In this document: piece after piece, positions 1 to 8,820 of the stretch
Numbering within the stretch: position 1 is the stretch's first letter
How the letters are laid out: the number at the start of each line of letters is the position of its first letter
Origin: Rhodopseudomonas sp.
Lineage (GTDB): Bacteria > Pseudomonadota > Alphaproteobacteria > Rhizobiales > Xanthobacteraceae
Assembly: GCF_013377015.1 (NCBI RefSeq)
Contig: NZ_JACABA010000005.1
Location: forward strand, 1-64,000
Reading direction: 5' to 3'
DNA: 64,000 bases
The notes under the pieces: model-generated
Seen by the model: only the letters and a program-made list of their open reading frames with translations
Told to the model about the DNA's origin: nothing
Databases searched by the model: none
Program-made: the position numbers and the translations under genes

Positions 1-368
1 CAACCCGAACGCCAGGAACGAACTCATCGCTGGATAAAACTTGGGGGAAACGTCACCGCCGCTGGATTGCTTCGCTTTCGGCCGGCGCTTCGCGCCGGCC
101 TCTCCCCGCAATGACGAAATCGAGGCTGATCCTATTGATCGCTTTTCGGTCAGGCTCTACGAAGGATTTCGAAGGCCCGTCGCAATCAGGCCGTCAGGTT
201 TGTCCCCACGACCGGGACCGCCTGGCCTGACCGGCATGAGTCGGGGATCGGACCGACTGTCGTTATCAAGTGCGTATAGTCGCAACCATCGTCTTGTTGC
301 CGTCGGCAGTTTCGGGTGACTGAGAGTCGGTAGCGCTCCCGCCAGATCAGAAAAGACGGAGCCGTCTC
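1..368. other. Gene-poor left edge
   Basis: No reading frame here looks like a gene; the open frames lack family resemblance and a ribosome binding site. The only structure I see is the palindromic repeat at 58-116. The region ends at the small gene starting at 369. Confidence 0.5.
58..116. repeat. Dispersed palindromic repeat, single copy end
   Basis: The strand reads CTGGATTGCTTCGCTTTC at one end and CGCAATGACG at the other, around a perfect 9-bp hairpin at 80-100 (GGCCGGCGC, loop TTC, GCGCCGGCC). A CATTGCG...GAAGCAATCCAG core is a familiar form of short intergenic palindrome in Bradyrhizobium-type genomes (established knowledge). The mobilisation mechanism is unknown here. Confidence 0.55.
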
Positions 369-545
369 ATGCAGGATTTCATCCGCGAGGAAAATCTCAA
401 GCTGTATCGCCGAGCCCTGGTGGAAAGCACCGACGAAGAGCAGCGCAAGGTGCTGCTGGTGCTGCTTCGGCTGCTGGTGCTCGAGCAGGCCGCGATGGCG
501 CCGCGCTCCCAGCAAGCTCAGATGGAGAGTCATCTGAGCCTTTGA
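369..545 (+). CDS. Small conserved-looking protein, unknown function (58 aa)
   Basis: An ATG opens a 58-residue acidic N-terminus (MQDFIREENLKLYRRALVE) followed by a leucine-rich amphipathic helix (residues about 27-38) and a short polar tail. It reads like one of the small helical proteins common in Bradyrhizobium and Rhodopseudomonas genomes, but I cannot name a function. It has no membrane segment or cysteine motif. A strong hairpin 43 bases downstream (588-625) would suit its 3' end. The frame on the other strand (186-572) is treated as a shadow. Confidence 0.55.
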   Translation: MQDFIREENLKLYRRALVESTDEEQRKVLLVLLRLLVLEQAAMAPRSQQAQMESHLSL

Positions 546-587
546 CCTTTCATCGCCGCCAAACCTCCCCAAGGTTCGGTGATTACT

Positions 588-625
588 GATCCCCCGGGCC
601 GACCTCCGCCCGCGCCCGGGGGATC
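588..625. terminator. Hairpin after the 58-aa gene
   Basis: A perfect 12-bp stem (GATCCCCCGGGC pairing with GCCCGGGGGATC) has a 14-base loop and is followed by GATTCTTTC. It may terminate the upstream small gene. There is no long T-run, so factor-independent termination is uncertain. Confidence 0.45.
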
Positions 626-664
626 GATTCTTTCAGGTTGATCCCTATTTGGAGATTTCGGCTG

Positions 665-979
665 ATGGCTGGCTTGCGGCCCGCGACGTTTTTGCCCGGG
701 CAATTCCACTTGCTGGCTCGCGCTTTCGAGGAAGCCACCGCGGCGCTCTCGAAGGCGGAGTCGATCCCGTCGATCGAGGCTTGCCTGGCCGACAAGGTTC
801 TTGCCGCCGTCGCAGCCGGCGAGTGCAATCCGGTCACGGTCAGTGTAGCCGCGCTCGCGGCGATGCGCGATTGCCTGCGCGATTGCACAGGCTGTCAGAT
901 CGGCGATCTGCCATCGTCATTCGTCGCGGGCGTCACAGCCTCGCCGTCGTGCGCGGGCGGCGATGCGAGATGGAATTAG
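665..979 (+). CDS. Hypothetical protein, cysteine-containing (104 aa)
   Basis: The ATG at 665 is preceded by GGAG at 653-656; an upstream TTG at 638 is in frame but less likely. The first 70 residues are largely alpha-helical in character (FHLLARAFEEATAALSKAE), followed by a short cysteine group (CLRDC, then TGC). It resembles the small unannotated proteins of rhizobial genomes, and I cannot assign a family. The competing frame at 649-990 is arginine-rich and looks like a shadow. It is convergent with the AlkA-like gene. Confidence 0.45.
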   Translation: MAGLRPATFLPGQFHLLARAFEEATAALSKAESIPSIEACLADKVLAAVAAGECNPVTVSVAALAAMRDCLRDCTGCQIGDLPSSFVAGVTASPSCAGGDARWN

Positions 980-997
980 CGAAGGAGTGACCGCGAA

Positions 998-1654
998 CTA
1001 CTTCGCCGCCTTCCCAATCACGCCTTCGCGTTTCTTGATCGCGTGGTAATAGGCCCACCACAGATGCGCCGCGGCGCCGCGCAGCGGCCGCCACGGTTCC
1101 GCCAGCGGCGCCATCTGCTTCGGCGTCGGCCGCGCCTCGAGGCCGAGCCCGATCCGCATCGCCTCCTGCACCGCGAGATCGCCGGCCGGCCAGGCGTCGC
1201 CGTGGCCGAGACAGAACAGCAGATAGATGTCGGCGGTCCACGGCCCGATGCCGTGCAGCGCGGTCAGCGTGGTGTGCGCGGCGTCGGCGTCCTCGTTGGC
1301 CAGCACCTCGAGATTGAGCCGCTCGGCGCCGAGTTCGCGCGCCAGGTTCTTCAGCGTCTTGATCTTCGCCGCCGACAGGCCGAGCCGGCCCAGCCGGTCG
1401 GCGCGGGCGCGCCGGATCGCGTCATGGTGAAACGGATCGAACGACTTGCTGACCCGGCCCCAGATCGCCGCCGCGCTGGCGACCGACAATTGCTGGCCGC
1501 AGACGATCGCGGCGAGCCCGGTAAAGCCGGGGTCGCGCCGTCGCAGCGCCGGCATCCCGGCGATCTTGACGACGGGCTTCAGCCGCGGGTCCAGCTTGAC
1601 CAGCGCCTTGATCGCGTCGTCGAGATCGGCCTGGGTGTTGAGGTGGACGGTCAT
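998..1654 (-). CDS. alkA: DNA-3-methyladenine glycosylase II, AlkA/HhH-GPD type
   Basis: The 218-residue product belongs to the HhH-GPD DNA glycosylases, which excise alkylated bases to start base excision repair. The helix-hairpin-helix lies at residues 130-141 (TALHGIGPWTA) and the expected catalytic aspartate is D159 in PAGDLAVQ. There are no iron-sulfur cysteines at the C-terminus, which separates it from Nth/MutY. The ATG at 1654 is chosen because the family homology begins there; the frame stays open upstream without similarity. It is divergent from gluQ with about 35 bases between starts, so the two promoters must overlap. The E. coli ada-like N-terminal half of AlkA is absent, as in many alphaproteobacterial versions. 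Confidence 0.85.
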   Translation of the reverse strand: MTVHLNTQADLDDAIKALVKLDPRLKPVVKIAGMPALRRRDPGFTGLAAIVCGQQLSVASAAAIWGRVSKSFDPFHHDAIRRARADRLGRLGLSAAKIKTLKNLARELGAERLNLEVLANEDADAAHTTLTALHGIGPWTADIYLLFCLGHGDAWPAGDLAVQEAMRIGLGLEARPTPKQMAPLAEPWRPLRGAAAHLWWAYYHAIKKREGVIGKAAK

Positions 1655-1689
1655 TGCGCTAGAACCATCATGTCCGTCGAAAGAGATCA

Positions 1690-2568
1690 ATGCCACCCGT
1701 TTTCCGTTTCGCACCGAGTCCGAACGGCCTCTTGCATCTCGGCCACGCCTATTCGGCGCTGCTGAATTTCGATTCCGCGCGCGCCGCCGGCGGGCGGCTA
1801 CTGTTGCGGATCGAGGATATCGACACCGCCCGCTGCAAGCCGGAATTCGAGGTCGCGCTGCTGGAAGATCTGGCCTGGCTCGGGATCGCATGGGAAACGC
1901 CAATTCGGCGGCAGTCCGAACATCTGGCGCTGTATCGCCAGGCGCTGCAGCGGTTGCAGGCGTTGGGCCTGATCTATCCGTCGTTCGAAAGCCGCGGCGA
2001 GATCGCCCGGCTGGTCGCCGGCCGCGAGGCGGAAGCGCCCTGGCCGCGCGATCCCGACGGCGCGCCATTGTATCCCGGCATGGCCAAGCAACTGGCGGCG
2101 GACGAGCGCGCGCGGCTGATCGAGTTGGGGACGCCTTATGCGCTGCGGCTCGACATCGCGGCGGCCCTTGAAAAGGTCGGCGATTTGTCCTGGACCGAGC
2201 TTGGCGAAGGCCCCCTTGGCGAGACCGGCGAGGTCACCGCCGATCCGCAAGCCTGGGGCGACGCCATCCTGGCGCGCAAGGAGACCCCGACCAGCTATCA
2301 CCTCTCGGTGGTGATCGACGACGCCCTGCAAGGCGTCACCGACGTGGTGCGCGGCCGCGACCTGTTCTGGTCGACCAGCCTGCACCGCCTGCTGCAAGAG
2401 TTACTTGGCCTGCCGCGGCCGGTGTACCGCCACCACGGATTGCTGCGCGACCCGGCCGGGCGGAAGCTGTCGAAGTCGACCGCGGCCACCGGACTGCGAG
2501 AATTGCGCGCCCAGGGGGTCACCCCAACCGAGGTCCGGGCCATGGTCGGGCTGCCTTATTTGGCCTGA
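1690..2568 (+). CDS. gluQ: Glutamyl-Q tRNA(Asp) synthetase
   Basis: The 292-residue product is a truncated glutamyl-tRNA synthetase paralogue lacking the anticodon-binding domain. The family attaches glutamate to queuosine in tRNA(Asp). The class I HIGH-type motif is near the start (FAPSPNGLLHLGHAY) and the KMSKS equivalent is GRKLSKS near residue 260. Where E. coli YadB has zinc-binding cysteines (CxC after the first half-domain), this protein reads YPSFESRGEI, so the zinc ligands appear lost. It is divergent from the AlkA-type gene. No queuosine genes are adjacent. The alternative of a full GltX is excluded by length. Confidence 0.92.
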   Translation: MPPVFRFAPSPNGLLHLGHAYSALLNFDSARAAGGRLLLRIEDIDTARCKPEFEVALLEDLAWLGIAWETPIRRQSEHLALYRQALQRLQALGLIYPSFESRGEIARLVAGREAEAPWPRDPDGAPLYPGMAKQLAADERARLIELGTPYALRLDIAAALEKVGDLSWTELGEGPLGETGEVTADPQAWGDAILARKETPTSYHLSVVIDDALQGVTDVVRGRDLFWSTSLHRLLQELLGLPRPVYRHHGLLRDPAGRKLSKSTAATGLRELRAQGVTPTEVRAMVGLPYLA

Positions 2569-2669
2569 ACTTCGCCCCACGCCGGTCGCAACGCTGCTCG
2601 ACTACTGACCAGGGGTGACTTCGGCAACCGCTCCGTGGCAGTGTGGCGCCGGGCCGGGGTGAAAGAATC

Positions 2670-3950
2670 ATGGCGCCGAAATCGCGCGCGCTACGCAGCT
2701 CACGGACGCAAGTGACGCGGACGGTGAAGAAAGCTGTCCGCAAGCCAGCCAAGCCCAAGCCAAAGCCCAAGTCAGACACCAAGCCAAAGAATCACCGGCC
2801 CGGCATGGTGGAAGCGGCGCTGGCCGCCTTCGCCCATGAAGTGCGCACGCCGCTGACCGGTATTCTCGCGGTCAGCGATCTGCTCGCGACCTCCGATCTC
2901 GGCGAGCGCGAGCGCCGCTGGGTCGATACGATCAAGGCCGGCGCCGAACACCTGGCCGGCCTCGCCACGCTGTTCGTCGATGCGGCCCGCAGCAGTCAAT
3001 CCAGCCTCGGGGTCCGGCAGGAATTCTTCGACCTGCGGGCGCTGGCGCGCAATACCGGCGACTCGCTGGCCGGCCGCGCCGCGGCCAAGGGGCTGCGCGC
3101 CGCGGTGACGATCTCGCCGCGGCTGCCGGCCTTCGTGGTCGGCGACGCGGTGCGGCTGCGCGCGGCGCTGGAGAACCTGATCGACAATGCCGTGAAGTTC
3201 ACCGAGCGCGGCGACGTCGCCTTGAAGGTCTCGCCGCTCGCCGGTGGCTCGAAGCAAAGTGTCGGCGTGGTGTTCGCGGTCTCCGACAGCGGCATCGGAT
3301 TGTCGCTGGCCGAGATCAAGCGGCTGTTCCGTCCATTCTCGCAGGCCAACGTCACCATCGCCGCCAGATTCGGCGGCGCCGGCCTTGGATTGTCGTCGGT
3401 GCGGCAGATCGCCCGCGCGATGGGCGGCGACATCGCGGTGGCGCAGCGCGCCGGCGGCGGCACTACCTTCACGCTGACGGTGATGCTGACTCGGGCGAAG
3501 ACGCCGGCGACCGGCAGCGCCGGCGGCCATCATCATGCGGCATCGGGGCCGGCGCCGGCGCTGCGGATCCTGAGCGTCGAGGACAATCCGTTCGGCCGGG
3601 TCGTGCTCAACGCGATCCTGACCGAACTCGGCCACCAGACCGAATTCATCGGACGCGGGGAATTCGCGCCCGAGCGCCTCGCACAAGGCTTTTCGCAAGG
3701 CGGCGGCTTCGACGCGGTGCTGATGGACATGGTGCTGCCCGGCATCAACGGCATCGAGGCGATCCGGCGGATTCGCGCGCTGCCGCAGCCGCTCGGCGGT
3801 ATCGTCATCATCGGCGTGTCCGGGCGCGACGACGATGAGGCCGCCTCGCGCGCCGCCGGCGCCGACGCCTTCCTGCTCAAGCCGGTGTCGCCTCGCGCGC
3901 TCGCGACTGCGCTGCTTGAAGCGACACGCCGTGCGGCAGCCGCGACTTGA
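2670..3950 (+). CDS. Soluble hybrid histidine kinase with receiver domain
   Basis: The protein is 426 residues from the ATG at 2670 (a GTG at 2643 is in frame). Residues 1-45 are a basic Lys/Pro-rich tail (KPAKPKPKPK). The HisKA dimerisation region has phospho-acceptor H56 in FAHEVRTPLTG. The HATPase_c domain shows the N box (ENLIDNAVKF), DSGIGL and GGAGLGLS. A receiver domain from about residue 300 contains VEDNPFGR, the acceptor Asp in LMDMVLPG and a conserved Lys in LLKPVSP. There is no transmembrane or recognisable sensor domain, so the input is unknown. Its 3' end overlaps the convergent BrkB-type gene by 74 bases. Confidence 0.85.
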   Translation: MAPKSRALRSSRTQVTRTVKKAVRKPAKPKPKPKSDTKPKNHRPGMVEAALAAFAHEVRTPLTGILAVSDLLATSDLGERERRWVDTIKAGAEHLAGLATLFVDAARSSQSSLGVRQEFFDLRALARNTGDSLAGRAAAKGLRAAVTISPRLPAFVVGDAVRLRAALENLIDNAVKFTERGDVALKVSPLAGGSKQSVGVVFAVSDSGIGLSLAEIKRLFRPFSQANVTIAARFGGAGLGLSSVRQIARAMGGDIAVAQRAGGGTTFTLTVMLTRAKTPATGSAGGHHHAASGPAPALRILSVEDNPFGRVVLNAILTELGHQTEFIGRGEFAPERLAQGFSQGGGFDAVLMDMVLPGINGIEAIRRIRALPQPLGGIVIIGVSGRDDDEAASRAAGADAFLLKPVSPRALATALLEATRRAAAAT

Positions 3951-4770
3951 TGATCGCGGCGTTGAGTTCGCCGCCAAAGACGAAGATCGCGGCGATGAAA
4001 TACAGAAATACCAGCGCGATGATCACCGAGGCGAGGCCAGCATACATCGTGACGTAGTTGCTGGCGAAGTGCGCCAGATACATGCCGAAGCCGATGCTGG
4101 AAAGCAGCGACGCCAGCATGGTGAAGATGATGCCCGGGAAGATCTGGGTCAGGGTGCGACGTCCGGTCGGCAGCCAGGCGTGCAGGATGAATAGCGCGAC
4201 GATCAGCGCGCTGACGGTGATGCCATAGCGCACGACGGTGACCAGGGTGGCGTTGACCTCGACCATCACCGGGACGTAGCGGCGTGCCGCCGCCAGCAGC
4301 AGCGGGCCGAGCACGATCAGGAACGACATCGCCAGCGCGGTGAAGGCGGCCACCAGGGTGTAGCCGATCGATTCCAGCCGCAGCCAATACCAGCGTCGCT
4401 GCTCGACCACCGAATAGGCGCGATTGAGCGCGACCCGCAGGCTCTCGACGCCGTTCGAGGCGAAATACAGTGCCAGCACCAGGCCGATGGTCAGGGCGTC
4501 GCCACGGGTGGTGGTCAGCACGTTGTGGATCTCGCCGGACAGGGTGTCGGCGACCTGAACCGGCCAGACCTGCAGCATCAGGCCCGCGGCCTGGTCGGCG
4601 AGATCCTTGGAGCCGAAGAAGCCGGCCAGCGAGGTCAGCACGATCAGAAATGGAAACAGCGCCATCAGCGACGACAGCGCGATATGGCTGGCGATCGCCC
4701 AGCCATCATCGGCCAGAAACGTATAGAAGGCATCCATCCCGACCAGGTAGACATAGCGAATCTGCCTCAC
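3877..4770 (-). CDS. YihY/BrkB family inner-membrane protein
   Basis: The 297-residue protein has about six hydrophobic segments and family features such as FASNGVESLRVALNRAY and a C-terminal FVFGGELNAAI. This family was once called ribonuclease BN; that activity belongs to another protein, and BrkB-type function is unsettled. The GTG at 4770 is chosen for its AAGGTGAA ribosome binding site; the ATG at 4737 (MDAFYTF) is the alternative. Its last 74 bases are antisense to the end of the histidine kinase gene. The much longer open frame upstream to 5757 is an antisense shadow of the adenosyltransferase gene. Confidence 0.85.
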   Translation of the reverse strand: MRQIRYVYLVGMDAFYTFLADDGWAIASHIALSSLMALFPFLIVLTSLAGFFGSKDLADQAAGLMLQVWPVQVADTLSGEIHNVLTTTRGDALTIGLVLALYFASNGVESLRVALNRAYSVVEQRRWYWLRLESIGYTLVAAFTALAMSFLIVLGPLLLAAARRYVPVMVEVNATLVTVVRYGITVSALIVALFILHAWLPTGRRTLTQIFPGIIFTMLASLLSSIGFGMYLAHFASNYVTMYAGLASVIIALVFLYFIAAIFVFGGELNAAIIKSRLPHGVSLQAAQSRAREATPA

Positions 4771-4920
4771 GGCTTCACCTTGATGCGAGATGCGGGCCGA
4801 CGCCGGGCTTGGTTTGCGAAGGATCCAGCATCCGATACTAACCGGCAAAAAGCTAGATCGTTGCGCCGGCGGCGATTTCATGAGATGGCATGACCACGCT
4901 CGCGGTGTTATGAAACCCTG

Positions 4921-5115
4921 ATGACGACATTCCTCAGCACGATTCTTCTTCCGGTCCTGGTCGCGGCGGTGGCGCTGGTGCTGCTGTTCGGCCTGATCAA
5001 CATGATGCGGGGCGGCTCGCCGAACCGGTCGCAGACCCTGATGCGGTGGCGGGTGCTGCTGCAATTCGCCGCCGTCGTCGTCACCATGCTGGCGGTCTGG
5101 GCGATGGGACGCTGA
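4921..5115 (+). CDS. Twin transmembrane HIG1-like small protein (64 aa)
   Basis: The product has two predicted membrane helices (about residues 4-27 and 43-61) joined by the basic loop MMRGGSPNRSQTLMRWRV. The loop and helix arrangement match the bacterial HIG1-domain/twin-transmembrane family, which in mitochondria helps respiratory supercomplexes; the bacterial role is not established. It ends three bases before the cobalamin adenosyltransferase start, so the two genes are probably one operon. This pairing is common in Bradyrhizobium-type genomes. Confidence 0.85.
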   Translation: MTTFLSTILLPVLVAAVALVLLFGLINMMRGGSPNRSQTLMRWRVLLQFAAVVVTMLAVWAMGR

Positions 5116-5118
5116 CCG

Positions 5119-5691
5119 ATGGTCGTGCTCAATCGGATCTACACCCGAACCGGCGATGACGGCACCACAGCGCTCGGCAGCGGTGAGCGTCGCCCGAAAT
5201 ATGATCTGCGCATCAGCGCCTATGGCACCGTCGACGAGACCAACGCCGCGATCGGCGTGGTGCGGCTGCATCTGGCCGACACGCCCGAGATCGACGCCAT
5301 GCTGGGACGGATCCAGAACGACCTGTTCGACCTCGGCGCCGACCTCGCGGTGCCGGATCGCGACGGCAAGGCGGAGCGGCTGCGGATGCTGGCGACCCAG
5401 GTCGAGCGGCTGGAACGCGAGATCGATACGCTGAACGACCGGCTGGCACCGCTCACTTCGTTCGTGCTGCCGGGCGGCAAGCCGGCCGCGGCGCAACTCC
5501 ATGTCGCCCGCACAATATGCCGCCGCGCGGAACGCATCATGGTGGAACTGGCTACCCGGCCCGACGAGCGGGTCAGCGCCGCCGCCGTGCAGTACATCAA
5601 CCGGTTGTCGGATTTCCTGTTTGTCGCCAGCCGGTCGGTGAACGACAACGGCGCCGGCGACGTGCTCTGGGTTCCGGGCCAAAACCGCTAG
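5119..5691 (+). CDS. pduO: Cob(I)alamin adenosyltransferase, PduO type
   Basis: The 190-residue enzyme transfers adenosyl from ATP to cob(I)alamin to make coenzyme B12. The N-terminal ATP-binding signature is present (RIYTRTGDDGTTALGSGER), followed by AYGTVDETNAAIG and the helical-bundle motif near RRAERIMVEL. Length and motifs match the PduO/MMAB ATR family rather than CobA or EutT. It begins three bases after the twin-transmembrane gene. No cobalamin riboswitch or biosynthesis gene is in view. Calling it pduO describes the family; a role in propanediol use is not implied. Confidence 0.92.
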   Translation: MVVLNRIYTRTGDDGTTALGSGERRPKYDLRISAYGTVDETNAAIGVVRLHLADTPEIDAMLGRIQNDLFDLGADLAVPDRDGKAERLRMLATQVERLEREIDTLNDRLAPLTSFVLPGGKPAAAQLHVARTICRRAERIMVELATRPDERVSAAAVQYINRLSDFLFVASRSVNDNGAGDVLWVPGQNR

Positions 5692-5792
5692 GTTGGCGCA
5701 GTTTTTGGCTTTCGCGCGTTGACCGCCGATACCGGGCGCTTTAGGTTCCGCGGCCACGAGTTACAAACCAAGATGAACACGAAAGAGGATCG

Positions 5793-6542
5793 ATGAAGGT
5801 TCTGGTGCCGGTCAAGCGGGTGGTCGACTACAACGTCAAGATCAGGGTCAAGAGTGACGGATCTGGCGTGGAACTCGCCAACGTCAAGATGTCGATGAAT
5901 CCGTTCGACGAAATCGCGGTCGAGGAAGCCCTGCGCCTGAAAGAGGCCGGCAAGGCGACCGAGGTCGTGGTGGTGTCGATCGGCCCGGCGCAGGCCTCGG
6001 AAACCATCCGCACCGGGCTCGCGATGGGCGCCGACCGCGGCATCCTGGTGAAAGTCGAAGGCAGCGTCGAACCGCTCACCGTGGCGAAGATCCTGAAGGG
6101 AATCGCCGGCGAGGAGAAGCCGGGACTGATCATTCTCGGCAAGCAGGCGATCGACGATGACTGCAATCAGACCGGTCAGATGCTGGCCGCGTTGCTCGGC
6201 TGGTCGCAGGCCACCTTCGCCTCCAAGCTCGAGGTCGACGGCTCCGATTTCCAGGTCTCGCGTGAAATCGACGGCGGCTCGCAGACCGTGAAGTTGAAGG
6301 GCCCGGCGATCGTCACCACCGATCTGCGGCTGAACGAGCCGCGCTACGCCAGCCTGCCCAACATCATGAAGGCGAAGAAGAAGCCGATCGACGAAAAGAC
6401 CGCCGAGCAATACGGCGTCGATCTCACGCCCCGTCTTGAAATTCTCAAGACCGTCGAACCGGGTGGCCGCAAGGCCGGCGTCAAGGTCAAGGATGTCGCC
6501 GAACTGGTGGCGAAACTCAAAGATGAAGCGGGTGTGATCTGA
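5793..6542 (+). CDS. etfB: Electron transfer flavoprotein beta subunit
   Basis: The 249-residue beta subunit starts [19 protein letters not shown] with an AGAGGATCG ribosome binding site. It carries the family signature around [11 protein letters not shown] and the nucleotide-binding segment [19 protein letters not shown]. EtfAB accepts electrons from acyl-CoA and related dehydrogenases and passes them to ETF:ubiquinone oxidoreductase. The stop overlaps the etfA start (TGATG), so translation is coupled. The sequence looks like a housekeeping rather than a nitrogen-fixation FixB/FixA type, judged from the short conserved N-terminus. Confidence 0.95.
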   Translation: MKVLVPVKRVVDYNVKIRVKSDGSGVELANVKMSMNPFDEIAVEEALRLKEAGKATEVVVVSIGPAQASETIRTGLAMGADRGILVKVEGSVEPLTVAKILKGIAGEEKPGLIILGKQAIDDDCNQTGQMLAALLGWSQATFASKLEVDGSDFQVSREIDGGSQTVKLKGPAIVTTDLRLNEPRYASLPNIMKAKKKPIDEKTAEQYGVDLTPRLEILKTVEPGGRKAGVKVKDVAELVAKLKDEAGVI

Positions 6543-7495
6543 TGGCTACGCTGTTGATTGCCGAGCACGACCATGCGGTGCTCAAGGATTCCACCAACAA
6601 GGCGCTGACGGCGGCCGCGGCGCTCGGCGCCGAGGTCCACGTTCTGGTCGCCGGTGGCGGCGAGGGCACCAGGGCCGCGGCAGAGAGCGCCGCCAAGCTC
6701 GCCGGCGTCAGCAAGGTGCTGCTGGCCGACGCCGCGATCTACGAGCACGACCTGGCCGAGCCGTTGGCCGCGCTGATCGTTTCGCTGGCGCCGGGCTATG
6801 ACGCCTTCGTGGCTCCCGCGACCTCGCGGTTCAAGAATGTGATGCCGCGCGTCGCTGCATTGCTGGACGTGATGCAGGTTTCGGAGATCATCAAGGTGGT
6901 CTCGCCCGACACGTTCGAGCGGCCGATCTATGCCGGCAACGCGATCCAGACCGTGAAGTCGAAGGACGCCAAGAAGGTGATCACCGTCCGCACCTCGACC
7001 TTCGCAGCAGCGCCGGGCGAAGGCGGCAGTGCGGCGATCGAGACCGTGGCGGCTGCGGCCGATCCCGGCCTGTCCAGCTTCGTCGGCGAGGAAGTCGCCA
7101 AGAGCGACCGCCCGGAACTGGCCTCGGCCAAGATCATCGTCTCCGGCGGTCGCGCGATGCAGAGTCGTGAGAACTTCACCAAATACATCGAGCCGCTGGC
7201 CGACAAGCTCGGCGCCGGCGTCGGCGCCTCGCGCGCCGCGGTCGATGCCGGCTATGCCCCGAACGACTGGCAGGTGGGTCAGACCGGCAAGGTGGTGGCG
7301 CCGGAACTTTACATTGCGATCGGCATTTCGGGCGCGATCCAGCATCTCGCCGGCATGAAGGATTCCAAGGTGATCGTCGCGATCAACAAGGACGAAGATG
7401 CGCCGATCTTCCAGGTTGCCGATTACGGTCTGGTCGCCGATCTGTATCAGGCGGTTCCCGAACTCACCGAGGCGCTCGGCAAGCTTGGGCGGTAA
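6542..7495 (+). CDS. etfA: Electron transfer flavoprotein alpha subunit
   Basis: The 317-residue alpha subunit begins at the overlapping ATG of etfB. The C-terminal FAD-binding domain shows [36 protein letters not shown] and [17 protein letters not shown]. It forms the heterodimer that shuttles electrons from beta-oxidation dehydrogenases. A strong hairpin (7509-7530) follows the stop, and the next gene downstream encodes 3-hydroxybutyryl-CoA dehydrogenase, a typical metabolic neighbour. Confidence 0.96.
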   Translation: MATLLIAEHDHAVLKDSTNKALTAAAALGAEVHVLVAGGGEGTRAAAESAAKLAGVSKVLLADAAIYEHDLAEPLAALIVSLAPGYDAFVAPATSRFKNVMPRVAALLDVMQVSEIIKVVSPDTFERPIYAGNAIQTVKSKDAKKVITVRTSTFAAAPGEGGSAAIETVAAAADPGLSSFVGEEVAKSDRPELASAKIIVSGGRAMQSRENFTKYIEPLADKLGAGVGASRAAVDAGYAPNDWQVGQTGKVVAPELYIAIGISGAIQHLAGMKDSKVIVAINKDEDAPIFQVADYGLVADLYQAVPELTEALGKLGR

Positions 7496-7508
7496 GGTGT
7501 CGATATAA

Positions 7509-7530
7509 GGAACCGGCCACGGCCGGTTCC
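7509..7530 (+). terminator. Hairpin after etfBA
   Basis: GGAACCGGCC and GGCCGGTTCC form a perfect 10-bp inverted repeat separated by two bases, 14 bases after the etfA stop. There is no T-run, so it may stabilise the transcript or assist termination. Confidence 0.5.
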
Positions 7531-7678
7531 GCTTGATGGACTGAGAGCGTTTTTCGATGAGGGGGCGGTTTACCCTGAAAATGCTCCGATGGCCGGTCCG
7601 ACGGACTCCGGCCGGCGTTTGTGCGAGGATGGGCTGGGCCGCGATCCGCGAGCCGAACCTTCCCAATGAGATGACAAG

Positions 7679-8560
7679 ATGGCGGTAGTAATCAAGAAGG
7701 TCGGCGTGATCGGCTCGGGCCAGATGGGCAACGGCATCGCGCATGTGGTGGCGCTGGGCGGGTTCGACGTGGTGCTGAGCGATGTCTCGGCCGATCGCCT
7801 GAAATCGGCGATGGCCACCATCAACGGTAATCTGTCGCGGCAGGTGGCCAAGAAGATCATCACCGAGGACGCCCGCAAGCAGGCGCTGGCCCGGATCACC
7901 GCGGCCGAGAAGCTCGACGGCCTCTCCGATTGCGACTTGGTGATCGAGACCGCGGTCGAGAAGGAAGAAATCAAGCGCAAGATTTTTCTCGATCTGTGCG
8001 CGACGCTGAAGCCGGAGGCGATCATCGCCTCCAATACCTCGTCGATCTCGATCACCCGGCTGGCCGCGTCCACCGACCGGCCGGAGCGATTCATCGGCAT
8101 TCACTTCATGAATCCGGTGCCGTTGATGGAGCTGGTCGAACTGATCCGCGGCATCGCCACCGACGATGCGACCTTCGATACCGCAAAGGATTTCGTCACC
8201 CGGCTCGGCAAGCATGTCGCGGTGTCGGAGGATTTCCCGGCCTTCATCGTCAACCGCATCCTGCTGCCGATGATCAACGAGGCGATCTATACGTTGTATG
8301 AGGGTGTCGGCAATGTCGAGGCGATCGACGCCGCGATGAAGCTCGGCGCGCATCATCCGATGGGACCGCTCGAACTGGCTGATTTCATCGGGCTCGATAC
8401 CTGCCTGTCGATCATGCAGGTATTGCATGAGGGGCTGGCGGATTCGAAGTATCGGCCCTGTCCGCTGCTGGTGAAATATGTCGAGGCCGGTTGGCTTGGC
8501 CGCAAGACCCAGCGCGGTTTCTACGACTATCGCGGCGACAAGCCGGTCCCGACCCGCTAG
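7679..8560 (+). CDS. hbd: 3-hydroxybutyryl-CoA dehydrogenase
   Basis: The 293-residue NAD(P)-dependent enzyme interconverts acetoacetyl-CoA and 3-hydroxybutyryl-CoA. The Rossmann motif is GSGQMGNGIAH at the N-terminus, the substrate-binding segment is SNTSSISITRLA, the catalytic His is in GIHFMNPVPLM, and the C-terminal domain has HHPMGPLELADFIGLDT. Length is normal for the single-domain HbdA/PaaH group. It is separated from etfA by a 183-base gap containing a hairpin, so it probably has its own promoter. Confidence 0.93.
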   Translation: MAVVIKKVGVIGSGQMGNGIAHVVALGGFDVVLSDVSADRLKSAMATINGNLSRQVAKKIITEDARKQALARITAAEKLDGLSDCDLVIETAVEKEEIKRKIFLDLCATLKPEAIIASNTSSISITRLAASTDRPERFIGIHFMNPVPLMELVELIRGIATDDATFDTAKDFVTRLGKHVAVSEDFPAFIVNRILLPMINEAIYTLYEGVGNVEAIDAAMKLGAHHPMGPLELADFIGLDTCLSIMQVLHEGLADSKYRPCPLLVKYVEAGWLGRKTQRGFYDYRGDKPVPTR

Positions 8561-8619
8561 GCCCTTTCCACCGACCGTTAACCGATCGCGGCTAAAGCTA
8601 CCGCGACGGAGTTTTGCGC

Positions 8620-8820
8620 ATGGATATGAGCCTGGTCACCGGCATTCTGGCCTCGAAGGCCGGCAGCGTGCAGATGCAAGTTGCCGCCACGATCCTGAAA
8701 TCCAATGCCGATGCGGAGAAATCCGCGGTCGCCACGCTGCTCGGCGCGGCTCAGCAAAACCTGTCGTCGTTCGCCAATGTTGGCGCGGGCATCGGCGGAA
8801 ATCTCGACGTTTCGGCCTAA
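8620..8820 (+). CDS. Putative motility protein, YjfB-like (66 aa)
   Basis: The small acidic protein begins MDMSLVTGILASKAGSVQMQ and ends VGAGIGGNLDVSA, matching the YjfB/putative motility protein family (named from its occurrence near flagellar genes in Bacillus; function unknown). The ATG at 8620 has ACGGAG upstream. It is convergent with tlpA and their stop codons overlap by four bases. The flagellar patch of this window lies 18 kb away, so location gives no support for motility. Confidence 0.7.
   Translation: MDMSLVTGILASKAGSVQMQVAATILKSNADAEKSAVATLLGAAQQNLSSFANVGAGIGGNLDVSA

Noticed and set aside
186-572. 128-residue minus-strand frame at the left edge
   Set aside because: It overlaps the better-supported 58-residue gene on the plus strand and reads as His/Gln-rich shadow.
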